Source of the DNA: Actinocatenispora comari
GTDB taxonomy: Bacteria; Actinomycetota; Actinomycetes; Mycobacteriales; Micromonosporaceae
Assembly: GCF_017312725.1 (NCBI RefSeq)
Contig: NZ_BOPO01000075.1
Span: forward strand, 23,272 to 87,271
Direction: 5' to 3'
DNA length: 64,000 bases
The notes beneath the pieces are model-generated. The model had not been told where the DNA came from and did no database searches. It worked only from the letters and a program-made list of their open reading frames with translations. Position numbers and translations under genes: made by a program. Below, in pieces: positions 33,718 to 42,322 of this stretch. How positions within the stretch are numbered: the first letter of the stretch is position 1; each line of letters begins with the position of its first letter.

Positions 33718-35619
33718 TCAGTCCTCGGCGAGCACGATGATGCTGTCGCCGGGTCGTACGGTCAGCGGCTCGGCCTTGTCCGGGTTGAGCACGATGCCGA
33801 ACGTGGGCGGCTGGTGCGACTGCGCCGCGACCCGGTAGCCGATCGCCGACTCGCCCTTCGCCCGGGCCGCCTCGACCACCGTCTGGTAGTTGATCGGCAC
33901 CCCCGGCCGCACGTACCGGCCGGCCGGCTTCAGGTAGATCTCGCAGCCGTCCGCGTCGAACAGGTCGTCGAACAGCCGGGCCAGGTGCGGGTTCTCCGAC
34001 ACCTGCGTCATCATCAGGGTCAGCAGCTTGTCGCTGACGATGAAGTCGTCGGCCTGGGTGACCTGGGCCAGCGCCCGGTTCCGGTCGTCGGCCATCTCGC
34101 TGACGATGGAGAACCGGTCGCCGAGCTGCTGTTCCATGTCGCGCAGCTGCAACAGCGTGGCGAGGGTACGCGAGTCGGCGAGCTGCGGATCGACGTCGTC
34201 GCCGCACAACACGATGATGTGGTCGAAGTTCTGGATTCCCAACGACTCCAGCACCGCGCGGTCCGAGCTGTCCTCGGCCTTGAAGTCGAGCAGCATGTTC
34301 TGCACGCTGAGCTTGCGCATCGACGGCTCGGCGTCCGGGTGGCTCGCCACCACGTGCGCCTCGGACCCGGGCGACACGTACTGGTCGAGCTGGCGCAGCA
34401 CCCCCTCGGCGCGGGCGTTCCAGCCGAGGATCAGGGTGCGTTCCTTGATCGCCGGCGAGTTCGGGATCGCGGTGATCGCGGGGCCGTGCACCGGCGCCGG
34501 ACCGGTGGGGGACAGCACGACGGTGTCGTCGTCCGCCGAGATCGCGATCAGCCGGTCGCCGGGCCGGATCGGCATCCGACTGTCCGGGTTGACCGCGATC
34601 CGCCCGTCGCCGCCGAGGATCCCGATGATCGACGAGGTGCGGTACGCGTGCAGCGCGTCGGCGTAGGTGTGCCCGACCAGCGCCGGCTCCTCCTTCAGGT
34701 ACACCTCGTCGCCGCCGAAGTCGAGCAGGTCGGTGTACACCACCGACAGCCCGGACTGCCGGCAGGTCTGCACGATGAGCCGGGCGGCGATGTCGTTGGC
34801 GTCGATCAGGTACGCGTTGGGGCCGCCGGCGAGCCGTGCCGCGGCGAGGTTCTTCGTCTCGCTGACGCAGCCGACGACCGGGCAGGGCTGGGTGCTGCCC
34901 TCCCGGGCCCGGTTGATCGCGAGCAGGGTACGGACCAGGTTGGCGTCCGGGTTCGTCTCCGCCAGCGGCAGGATGATCACCGACTTCGCCTCGGCCGGGT
35001 TGACGATCATGATGTCGTCCGGATCCACCGGGTCACCGGTGCGGCAGACGATCCGCATCCGGCCGACGTCGGGCACCTTGGCCCGGATCTCGTCCTCCAT
35101 CTCGACCTTGTCCCGGTCGGCCAGGATCGCGACGCACGACCTGCGCTGGTTCTCGTTCGCCTCGGCGAGCTCCGACAGCACCGTGAACACCTGGTCGGAC
35201 CAGCCGAGTACGACGGTGTGGCCCTGCTCCAGCACCTCCGACCGGCCCTTGCGCAGGTCGGTGAGCTTCGCGTCCAGGCCGGTGGTGAGCACACCGATGA
35301 AGGCGGTGACGATCATGATCCCGCCGATGGTGATCAGGAACGCGATCGCGATGTACCACCAGTGCCCGGTGTCGCCCGCGACCGTCCCGGGGTCCATGGC
35401 GTGCAGGACGGCCTGCCACAGCGCGGCGAGCAGCCCGCGCGGTTCGCCCTCGCTGGAGCCGGGATGCACCAGCAGCTCCACCAGCCAGGCCAGCACGCCG
35501 CCGATGACGACGACGGCGAGCGAGGCGACGGCGAGCCAGCCGACCAGGGCCGGGGTGCCCCTGGACATCGTCCGGTCGAACCAGTACCGGATTCGTCGAC
35601 GGAACGTGATGGCGGGCAC
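33718..35619 (-). CDS. CASTOR/POLLUX-like ion channel protein
   Basis: 633 residues from GTG 35619 with GGGGAGA upstream; a longer frame adds 33 unlikely residues. Two hydrophobic segments (~22-45 and ~80-105) flank a pore-like loop, followed by two tandem RCK-like (TrkA-N/TrkA-C) halves: HTVVLGWSDQVFTVLSELAEA and ERTLILGWNARAEGVLRQL start the nucleotide-binding folds. This matches the CASTOR/POLLUX/SYM8 ion channel family (plant nuclear calcium/potassium channels), which has actinobacterial members. The selectivity filter is not obvious. Stands alone. Confidence 0.88.
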   Translation of the reverse strand: MPAITFRRRIRYWFDRTMSRGTPALVGWLAVASLAVVVIGGVLAWLVELLVHPGSSEGEPRGLLAALWQAVLHAMDPGTVAGDTGHWWYIAIAFLITIGGIMIVTAFIGVLTTGLDAKLTDLRKGRSEVLEQGHTVVLGWSDQVFTVLSELAEANENQRRSCVAILADRDKVEMEDEIRAKVPDVGRMRIVCRTGDPVDPDDIMIVNPAEAKSVIILPLAETNPDANLVRTLLAINRAREGSTQPCPVVGCVSETKNLAAARLAGGPNAYLIDANDIAARLIVQTCRQSGLSVVYTDLLDFGGDEVYLKEEPALVGHTYADALHAYRTSSIIGILGGDGRIAVNPDSRMPIRPGDRLIAISADDDTVVLSPTGPAPVHGPAITAIPNSPAIKERTLILGWNARAEGVLRQLDQYVSPGSEAHVVASHPDAEPSMRKLSVQNMLLDFKAEDSSDRAVLESLGIQNFDHIIVLCGDDVDPQLADSRTLATLLQLRDMEQQLGDRFSIVSEMADDRNRALAQVTQADDFIVSDKLLTLMMTQVSENPHLARLFDDLFDADGCEIYLKPAGRYVRPGVPINYQTVVEAARAKGESAIGYRVAAQSHQPPTFGIVLNPDKAEPLTVRPGDSIIVLAED

Positions 35620-35906
35620 CGCTTCTCCCCGTGCGCTGGCTGTGTCCCGCCTGAGCCGGCGGGGCCGGCACATCGTGTCGGCGACCGATGGTAGGCCGCC
35701 GCGCAAGCCCGCTCTCACCCCCGTGATCTGCGATTCATCCGTGCTCGCCGACAGTCGGAGCGCGGTCGCTCCCGGTGTTCACCGGCCGGCCGCGACCCGG
35801 ACCGGCAGTGGCGACCAGTTACCGAAAGTCACCACCGGCCATTGCCGTGGCGGTACATCAGGGCGCGGTCGGCGCGCCGCCGGCAGCGCGGTACGGCAAG
35901 GTGGGG

Positions 35907-36683
35907 TCAGCGTGCCGTCGGCAGGGTGAGGATCTCGGCGCCGTCGGCGGTGATCGCGATGGTGTGCTCGGTGTGCGCGGTGCGGCTGCCGGTGGCACTG
36001 CGCAGCGTCCAGCCGTCGGCGTCGGTGACCAGCTGGGCGGTGTCGGCCATGATCCACGGCTCCAGCGCGAGCAGCAGTCCGGGCCGCAGGGTGTAGCCGC
36101 GGCCGGCGCGACCGGTGTTCGGGATGTGCGGGTCCTGGTGCATCGTCGAGCCGATGCCGTGCCCGCCGAACTCGGTGTTCACCGGGTACCCGGCGGCGGT
36201 CAGCACCGCGCCGATGGCGTGCGAGAGATCGCCGATGCGGGCACCCGGCCGGGCGGCGGCGATGCCGGCACGCAGGGCGCGCCGGGTCGCATCGATCATG
36301 GCGAGGCTCTCCGGCGGCTGGGTGTCGCCCACCACGAAGCTGATCGCGGCATCCGCGGCGATGCCGTCCTTGGCCACCGCGAGGTCGAGGGTGAGCAGGT
36401 CGCCGTCCGCGAGCGTGCGGTCGTGCGGCATGCCGTGCAGCACGGCGTCGTTGACCGACGTGCAGACGTAGTGGCCGAACGGTCCGCGGCCGAAGGACGG
36501 CTCGTAGTCGACGTAGCAGGACTCGGCGCCGGCCGCGACGATCATGTCCCGGGTCCACCCGTCGATCTCCAACAGGTTGGTACCGACGGTGCTGCGGGAC
36601 TCGAGCGTCTGCAGGATGTCGGCGACCAGCGCGCCGGTGACCTTCGCCCGGGCCAGTTCGGTGTCGTTCAGGATCTCGATCAT
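35907..36683 (-). CDS. map: Methionine aminopeptidase, type I
   Basis: 258 residues. Five metal ligands can be placed: Asp in LLTLDLAVAKDG and a second Asp in AADAAISF, His in GGHGIGSTMHQDPHIPN, Glu in LLALEPW and Glu in HTEHTIAI. It removes the initiator Met from new proteins. Main housekeeping map genes usually lie in the ribosomal protein cluster; here it is divergent from an XRE regulator, so it is probably an additional regulated copy. Promoter -10 TATAGT (minus strand, 36709-36714). Confidence 0.92.
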   Translation of the reverse strand: MIEILNDTELARAKVTGALVADILQTLESRSTVGTNLLEIDGWTRDMIVAAGAESCYVDYEPSFGRGPFGHYVCTSVNDAVLHGMPHDRTLADGDLLTLDLAVAKDGIAADAAISFVVGDTQPPESLAMIDATRRALRAGIAAARPGARIGDLSHAIGAVLTAAGYPVNTEFGGHGIGSTMHQDPHIPNTGRAGRGYTLRPGLLLALEPWIMADTAQLVTDADGWTLRSATGSRTAHTEHTIAITADGAEILTLPTAR

Positions 36684-36708
36684 GGGTTCCGTTCCCGCTC
36701 GTCCAATA

Positions 36709-36741
36709 ACTATACCGGCAATACTATCCCGGTATTAGAAT
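36709..36741. promoter_or_regulatory. Divergent map/XRE promoters with palindrome
   Basis: ATACCGG (36712-36718) and CCGGTAT (36729-36735) form an inverted repeat between the minus-strand -10 box of map (36709-36714) and the plus-strand TAGAAT box (36736-36741) of the XRE gene, which is 6 nt before that ATG. Confidence 0.7.
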
Positions 36742-36747
36742 CGGGTC

Positions 36748-37041
36748 ATGGTCAGGTTGCCACTCAGTCCCGCGGAGCTCGAACGCGGCGCCCGCCTCGG
36801 CGCCCTGCTGCGTCGAGCCCGCGGCGAGCGCTCGATGCTCGACATCGCGCTCGACGCCGGCGTCTCACCGGAGACGCTGCGCAAGATCGAGTCGGGCCGG
36901 GTGGCCACCCCCGCCTTCTCCACCATCGCGGCGATCGCCGCCGTGCTCGGCCTGTCCCTCGACGCGGTGTGGGCCGAGATCAACCAGCCCGACCACGACG
37001 CCACGCCGGCCCGACGGGCCGGCGACCGCCTCGCCTCGTAG
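36748..37041 (+). CDS. XRE-family helix-turn-helix regulator
   Basis: 97 residues: nearly only an XRE domain (LGALLRRARGERSMLDIALD, SPETLRKIESGRVATP, FSTIAAIAAVLGLSLDAVW). Divergent from map with a shared palindrome, so probably it controls map and itself. Probably leaderless. A weak 6-bp hairpin (ACCCGG/CCGGGT) follows the stop. Confidence 0.9.
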   Translation: MVRLPLSPAELERGARLGALLRRARGERSMLDIALDAGVSPETLRKIESGRVATPAFSTIAAIAAVLGLSLDAVWAEINQPDHDATPARRAGDRLAS

Positions 37042-37074
37042 GCCCGAAACCCGGCCGGACACCGGGTGCACCGG

Positions 37075-38406
37075 TCAGAGCCGGCCGGAGGCCTTGAGAT
37101 CGAGGTAGACGTCGGTGACCGTGCCGGCGAACTCGGTCGCCGCCGCGTCGACCACGACGACACCGTTGCGCCGCAACGCATCCGCGATGCGGCGCCGCTC
37201 CGCCAGGGCCCGCTCCGCGGCGGCCGCCGCGTACACGTCGGCGAGCACGTCGTGCCGGGCGGTCAGCCGGTCCAGGGTGTCGTCGTGGGTCGCGGCGAGC
37301 AGCACCGTGTGCCGGTCGGTCAGCATCGGCAGTACCGGCAGCAGCCCCTCCACCAGCGCGCCCGGGGCGAGCTCGGTGAACAGCACGACCAGCGAGCGCT
37401 TCCGCTCGGTGCGCAGGATCTCGCCGGTGACCAGCTCGAAGTCGGTCTCCACCAGCGCCGGCGTCAGCGGCGCCAGCGCGTCGGCGAACCGGGGCAGCAG
37501 GCTGGCCGCGCCCGCACCGCGCACCGCCGTGCGTACCTCGGTGTCGGCGGCGAGCAGGTCGACCTGGTCACCGCCGCGGGAGGCCACCGCGGCCAGCAGC
37601 AGGCAGGCGTCCAGCGCGGCGTCCAGCCGCGGCTCGTCGCCGATCCGGGCCGCCGCGGTACGGCCGGTGTCCAGCACGCACAGCACCCGGCGGTCCCGCT
37701 CCGGCCGCCAGGTGCGCACCAGCACCTCGGCGCTGCGGGCGGTGCCCCGCCAGTCGATCGACCGCACGTCGTCGCCCGGCACGTACTCGCGCAGCGCGTC
37801 GAACTCGGTGCCCTGGCCCCGGCCGCGGATCGTCACCGTGCCGTCCAGCACCCGCAGCCGGGCGAGCTTCTCCGGCAGATACCGGCGGGCGGAGAACGGC
37901 GGCAGCACCCGCAGCCGCCACCGCGGCGTCATCGCCGTCGCCGCCCGCGCGGTGGCCTGCCGGTAGCCGAACCGCAGCGGACCGTACGAGCGGACCGTGA
38001 CCCGCCGCGCCGGCCGGTCACCGCGCCGGGTCGGGGTCAGCGTCACGGTGATCGTCGTGCTGCCGCCGACCGGCAGCGACACCCACCGGACCGGCCGGTC
38101 CGCGCCCGCCGACGGCTCCCAGGCGTCCCGCACGGTGGCCCGCAGCGGCCGGGTCGCCTCGTTGCGCACGTGCAGCCGTACCGTCGCCGACTCGCCCAGC
38201 CGGACCCGGGTGTCACCGGTGCGCGACAGCCGGACGGCGGAGATCGGCGCCGCGGCCACCATGTCCACGATGGACAGTGCCAGTACCGCGGCGATCGAGC
38301 ACGCCACCCCGAGCACCGGGCTCGGCCACAGCGGCAGTGCCACCGCCAGCACGGCGAGCAGCGCCACCGGTCGCCAGGTCAGCACCGCCGCCCCCGAACG
38401 TGGCAC
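37075..38406 (-). CDS. DUF58 family protein (MoxR operon)
   Basis: 443 residues from GTG 38406 (GTG 38385 also possible). Two hydrophobic segments near the N-terminus, then a beta-rich stretch and the DUF58 signature GRGQGTEFDALREYVPGDDVRSIDWRGTAR (positions ~195-225, given by its ends GRGQGTEF and DWRGTAR), followed by a vWA-like fold (VLCVLDTGRT). These proteins act with MoxR ATPases, probably as chaperone-assembled complexes at the membrane. Last gene of the minus-strand operon that begins at 42242. Confidence 0.9.
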   Translation of the reverse strand: MPRSGAAVLTWRPVALLAVLAVALPLWPSPVLGVACSIAAVLALSIVDMVAAAPISAVRLSRTGDTRVRLGESATVRLHVRNEATRPLRATVRDAWEPSAGADRPVRWVSLPVGGSTTITVTLTPTRRGDRPARRVTVRSYGPLRFGYRQATARAATAMTPRWRLRVLPPFSARRYLPEKLARLRVLDGTVTIRGRGQGTEFDALREYVPGDDVRSIDWRGTARSAEVLVRTWRPERDRRVLCVLDTGRTAAARIGDEPRLDAALDACLLLAAVASRGGDQVDLLAADTEVRTAVRGAGAASLLPRFADALAPLTPALVETDFELVTGEILRTERKRSLVVLFTELAPGALVEGLLPVLPMLTDRHTVLLAATHDDTLDRLTARHDVLADVYAAAAAERALAERRRIADALRRNGVVVVDAAATEFAGTVTDVYLDLKASGRL

Positions 38407-38533
38407 GGCAGGGTGCCCGACTCTCCGGCGACGGACCGGGCGGGCGACGCAGCCCGCGGCTCCGGGGCGCGCTTCGCCGCTGCCGCGCGGAGTTGCGCGA
38501 CGGGTCGCGAGCCGGCTCGGCTGGGCATCGCGG

Positions 38534-39544
38534 TCAGCGCGGCGTCGGGACGCTGGCGAGGACCGAGTCGAGCACGGCGTCGCTGGTGACGCCGGCCAGC
38601 TCCGCCTCCGGGCGCAGCCGGACCCGGTGCCGCAGTACCGGCCGGACCAGCGCCTTCACGTCGTCCGGCGTGACGAAGTCGCGGCCGGCGAGCCAGGCCC
38701 ACGCCTTCACCGCGGACAGCAGCGCGGCCGAGGCACGCGGCGAGGCACCCAGCGCCAGCGACGGCGCCGTGCGGGTTGCCCGGCACACGTCCAGCAGGTA
38801 CGCCAGGACGACGTCGGCGACCTGCACCGCACCGGCCTGTCGGTGCGCCGCGGCCAGGTCCGCCGGCCCGGCGACCGGCTCGACCCCGGCCGCGGCCAGG
38901 TCGTGCGGGTCGAAGCCGCGGTGGTGCGCGGACAGCATCGCGAGCTCGGCGGTGCGCTCCGGCAGCGGTACCGTCAGCTTCAGCAGGAAGCGGTCCAGCT
39001 GCGCCTCCGGCAGCGAGTAGGTCCCCTCGTACTCGATCGGGTTCTGGGTGGCGGCGACCGTGAACGGCTCCGGCAGGGTGCGGGCCACGCCGTCGATGGT
39101 GACCTGGCGCTCCTCCATCGCCTCCAGCAGCGCCGACTGCGTCTTCGGCGGCGTCCGGTTGATCTCGTCGGCGAGCAGCAGGTTGGTGAACACCGGCCCC
39201 TCGCGGAACTCGAACTCGGCGCTGCGCGCGTCGTACACCAGCGAACCGGTGACGTCGCCGGGCATCAGGTCCGGGGTGAACTGGATCCGCTTGTGCGACA
39301 GCGACAACGCCCGCGCCAGCGTGCGCACCAGCAGCGTCTTCGCCACCCCCGGCACGCCCTCGAGCAGCACGTGACCGCGGCACACCAGCGCGATCACCAG
39401 GCCGGAGACCACCGCGTCCTGGCCGACCACGACCTTGCCCACCTCGGCCCGCAGCCGACCCAGCGCCGCCCGGGCGTCCCCGTCCGCACCGGCCGCCGGT
39501 GCCTCCGGCAACGTACCGATCCGCGGCTCACCGATGTCCTGCAC
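38534..39544 (-). CDS. MoxR-family AAA+ ATPase
   Basis: 336 residues from GTG 39544 (AAGGGA upstream); ATG-like start at 39565 is possible. Walker A GVPGVAKT, Walker B LLLADEINRT, sensor ATQNPIEYEG and the AAA_lid_2 part near SPRASAALLSAVKAWAWLAG. It is a helical-bundle-clade AAA+ ATPase thought to act as a chaperone for vWA-domain partners such as the adjacent DUF58 protein. Overlaps the DUF4350 gene by 17 bp. Confidence 0.95.
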   Translation of the reverse strand: MQDIGEPRIGTLPEAPAAGADGDARAALGRLRAEVGKVVVGQDAVVSGLVIALVCRGHVLLEGVPGVAKTLLVRTLARALSLSHKRIQFTPDLMPGDVTGSLVYDARSAEFEFREGPVFTNLLLADEINRTPPKTQSALLEAMEERQVTIDGVARTLPEPFTVAATQNPIEYEGTYSLPEAQLDRFLLKLTVPLPERTAELAMLSAHHRGFDPHDLAAAGVEPVAGPADLAAAHRQAGAVQVADVVLAYLLDVCRATRTAPSLALGASPRASAALLSAVKAWAWLAGRDFVTPDDVKALVRPVLRHRVRLRPEAELAGVTSDAVLDSVLASVPTPR

Positions 39545-40859
39545 GCCCTGTCCCTTCGTTCGCACTGCCGTACCGCGGGTCGAGCACCCGGCGCCGCAAC
39601 TCGGCCAGGTCGGCGGCGAGCGCGCGCAGTTCGTCGTCGCGCTCCGGTGCCGGACCGTACAACACCGACTCGACCCGTTCGATCGGCCAACCGGACGCGG
39701 TGGCCAGCGCCTCCGCGCCGGTCGCCGCGGCGGCGTCGCCGACCCCGGCCCGCAACCGCCGCAGGGTACCGGCCCGCAGCGCCGCGGCGGCGGCCGCGCG
39801 GGCGTTGGACCGCCGGTACAGCCGGGCCCGGCCGAGGACCGTCTCGGTGCTCGGCACCAGTACCGGCAGCGGTTCGCTCACCGGCCCGCCGAGCCGCCGG
39901 GCCCGCCACGCGGCGAACAGCACCGCCGCGACCAGCAACTGGACCACGATCGCCCACACCCAGGGCGGCAGCGCCGACCACAGCGGGTTCGGCGGCGCAC
40001 CGCCGCCGTCGGACGAGCCGTCGCCGGCCGAACCGCCATCGGCCCGGGAACCGGAGTCACCGCCCACCGTCGCCGAGGGCGGCGGCTCGTACGTCGGCCC
40101 GGTCACGGTCGGCTCCGGCCGTTCCGGGCTCGCGGTCGGCACCGGCGGCAGCGGCGCCTGCTCGACCGGTTCCGGCCGGTGCAGGCTGAGCCAGACCACC
40201 GGGAGGGGGCCGAGCAGCGCGGTGGCGAGCGCCGCGTTGCGGTGCTCGCCGATCCGGTCGTTGCGGAACACGTCCGCCGCGCCGACCAGCACCACCTGCG
40301 GCCCGCCGGTCGCCGGCAGCAGCAGTACGCCGCCGGCATAGCAGCGGTGCGCGCCGGGCACGGTCGCCGCGTACGTGTCGCCGCGCACCGCCGCCGGCCC
40401 AACCGACGGGCCGTCCGCGCAGCCCGCGTCGGCCACCCCGGTGGTCCAGCGGCTGCCGGTGCGGCGGGCCGGCAGCCGCTGCTCGTCCAGCACCGTCGGC
40501 GATGGCGCGACGAGCACGACCCGGCGGTACCCAGTCGACCGGAGCAGCCGCTCGAGCCGCGCCGGGCGCACGTAGCCCGGCGCGGTGACCAGCAGCGTCG
40601 CATCTTCGCCGGTGACCGACAGCGCGGCCGCCGAACTGCCGACCCGGTGCACCGGCGTGCCCGCGGCGGCCAGCCGGCGCGCGACGGTGCCGGAGCCGAT
40701 GCCGGCGCGCGAGGCCGGCTCCAGGAACTGCGCGTCGGCGGGCGTGACCCGCTGCACCGCCCAGGCCACGATCGTGACGGTGAACAGCAGCAGGACCGCC
40801 GCCGCCGGCGCCATCCACCGCCGGAACCGGAACCGGCGCCGGGCCGCCCGCGTCGTCAT
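39528..40859 (-). CDS. DUF4350 domain membrane protein
   Basis: 443 residues from ATG 40859, overlapping the previous stop (ATGA). One transmembrane segment at ~18-36, an extracytoplasmic DUF4350 domain (GTPVHRVGSSAAALSVTGED, LLVTAPGYV), a Pro/Ser/Gly-rich linker (~270-320), and a second membrane segment (PPWVWAIVVQLLVAAVLF) followed by a cytoplasmic helical tail. DUF4350 proteins are regular members of this MoxR-type operon in actinobacteria; function unknown. Confidence 0.88.
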   Translation of the reverse strand: MTTRAARRRFRFRRWMAPAAAVLLLFTVTIVAWAVQRVTPADAQFLEPASRAGIGSGTVARRLAAAGTPVHRVGSSAAALSVTGEDATLLVTAPGYVRPARLERLLRSTGYRRVVLVAPSPTVLDEQRLPARRTGSRWTTGVADAGCADGPSVGPAAVRGDTYAATVPGAHRCYAGGVLLLPATGGPQVVLVGAADVFRNDRIGEHRNAALATALLGPLPVVWLSLHRPEPVEQAPLPPVPTASPERPEPTVTGPTYEPPPSATVGGDSGSRADGGSAGDGSSDGGGAPPNPLWSALPPWVWAIVVQLLVAAVLFAAWRARRLGGPVSEPLPVLVPSTETVLGRARLYRRSNARAAAAAALRAGTLRRLRAGVGDAAAATGAEALATASGWPIERVESVLYGPAPERDDELRALAADLAELRRRVLDPRYGSANEGTGRAGHR

Positions 40860-41392
40860 CGCGCCGCCCCCGCCCGCTCCGACACGGCCGCGGCCAGGGC
40901 ACGCATCCGGGCGTCGTCGGCCGCGGTGGCGGTGCGCCGGGCGTACCAGATCCGGGAGAACACGTCGGCCGCCTCGGTCATCGTCCCGGCCAGTTGCGGG
41001 GCGGCGCGGCCGGCGGCCGCGGCCAGCTCGGTGACCGTCCACTCCGGACGGTGCGTGAGCACGCCGCGCTCGACCAGCTCACGCACCATCGCCCGCAACC
41101 GCTCCCGGACCGCCTCGGCGTAGCGGCCGGCCGCCGCGTACCGGTCGGCGAGCGAGGCGAGCTGCGCCGGCGGCACCTCCGGTACCGCGTCGTCGTCCGC
41201 CGGCTCCGGTGCCTCGACGCCGACCGGCGGATCGACCGGCTCGGGGCGCTGCCGCCGGCGCGGCCGCCAGTACAACGCCACCAGCGCGATCCCGGCGAGC
41301 AGCAGCACCAGCGCGGCCAGCCCCGCGACCCCACCCGGTACGTGGTCGGCCAGGTCGGCGACCAACTCGGTCCAGCCCCGCGACCAACTCAC
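40856..41392 (-). CDS. DUF4129 domain membrane protein
   Basis: 178 residues from GTG 41392 with GGAGG 7 nt upstream. One membrane segment (~19-40), a Pro/Glu/Asp-rich linker and the DUF4129 helical domain (YAAAGRYAEAVRERLRAMVRELVERGVL, positions ~95-120; RPEWTVTELAAAAG). Function unknown; conserved partner of the DUF4350, MoxR and DUF58 genes. Confidence 0.85.
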   Translation of the reverse strand: MSWSRGWTELVADLADHVPGGVAGLAALVLLLAGIALVALYWRPRRRQRPEPVDPPVGVEAPEPADDDAVPEVPPAQLASLADRYAAAGRYAEAVRERLRAMVRELVERGVLTHRPEWTVTELAAAAGRAAPQLAGTMTEAADVFSRIWYARRTATAADDARMRALAAAVSERAGAAR

Positions 41393-41475
41393 TGGATCGC
41401 CTCCAGGACGGTGCGGCACGCACGCTGCTCCCGGTTCACCCGCCCACTCACCGGATCGCCTCCAGGACGGTACGG
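41387..41475. repeat. 30-bp direct repeat at a gene junction
   Basis: A 30-bp segment at about 41387-41416 recurs at about 41446-41475 with two mismatches; the exact common core is 19 bp (41394-41412 and 41453-41471). One copy carries the start of the DUF4129 gene with its GGAGG site, the other the 3' end of the upstream gene. It looks like a small duplication that split an original GTGA stop/start overlap. Confidence 0.8.
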
Positions 41476-42242
41476 CGACGGCGGGCCGAGGCGGTGGCGA
41501 GCGCCAGGTCGAGGCCCTCGGTACGCATCCGGTTCTCGAGATGCAGGCAGGCGTCCAGGCAGGCCAGCGCCGGGTAGGCGATCGCGTCGACCACCACCCA
41601 GCCGATCGCCGCGGCGAACGGCACGGCGACCGGCGACCGGTCGAGCAACTGCTGCGCGCCGATACCGACCGCGAACCGGACGGTGAGCCAGCCGAGGTAG
41701 CCGAGCAGCCGGATGCCACCGGCCCGGCAGCTGCCGCGGACCAGCAGCACCAGCGGTCGGGCGATCACCTGGCCGCCGGTGGCGCGGTCGGCGACCAGCA
41801 CCGGTACCACCAGGCCGCACGCGGCGTAGGCCACCGCCCAGGGCAGGCCGCAGGCGAACACGGCGCCGGCGGCGACCGCGCCGATCAGCACCGCCAGCCC
41901 GAGCACCGCCGGCCAGCGGCGGCCCGGTGCGGTGAGCAGGGTGCGCCGGCCGACCGGGTCGCCGACGACGGTACGGGCGGCGGCGACGCTCGCCGGTGCG
42001 GCGAGGATCGCGATCGCCGCGGACTCGGTACCGAGCCAGGCGCCGAGCCACAACCAGAAGCCGGTCGGATCGGACCACACGGAGGCGGGCATCGGCGCGA
42101 CCAGCCCGACCAGCGCCTGCTGGCCGAGCGCGACGACCAGGCCCAGCGCGACCAGCGGCGGCCAGCCGCGGCGCAGCAGTACGACGGAGGCGTCCAGCAG
42201 CTCGCCGACGGTCATCGGCCGCAGCGGCAGCTCCGTCTCCAT
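41448..42242 (-). CDS. Multi-pass membrane protein, first gene of MoxR operon
   Basis: 264 residues, ATG 42242. Begins LPLRPMTVGELLDASVVLLRRGW, typical of actinobacterial membrane proteins at the head of MoxR/DUF58 operons (glycerophosphodiester-phosphodiesterase-membrane-domain-like). About six hydrophobic segments. Ends RRTVLEAIR at the repeated junction. Function unknown. Confidence 0.82.
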   Translation of the reverse strand: METELPLRPMTVGELLDASVVLLRRGWPPLVALGLVVALGQQALVGLVAPMPASVWSDPTGFWLWLGAWLGTESAAIAILAAPASVAAARTVVGDPVGRRTLLTAPGRRWPAVLGLAVLIGAVAAGAVFACGLPWAVAYAACGLVVPVLVADRATGGQVIARPLVLLVRGSCRAGGIRLLGYLGWLTVRFAVGIGAQQLLDRSPVAVPFAAAIGWVVVDAIAYPALACLDACLHLENRMRTEGLDLALATASARRRRTVLEAIR

Positions 42243-42322
42243 CGCACTCTCCCCGGCTGGGCGGCCCGTCGCGGCCTTCGACGCAGCCGCCATCCTGGCA
42301 TGCGCGCGCCCGCCCGGCGGCG

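Noticed and set aside
41389..42078. Alternative 229-codon minus-strand frame over the DUF4129 upstream gene
   Set aside because: Arg/Gly-rich frame overlapping the clear membrane-protein frame 41448-42242; it only exposes the duplicated junction.
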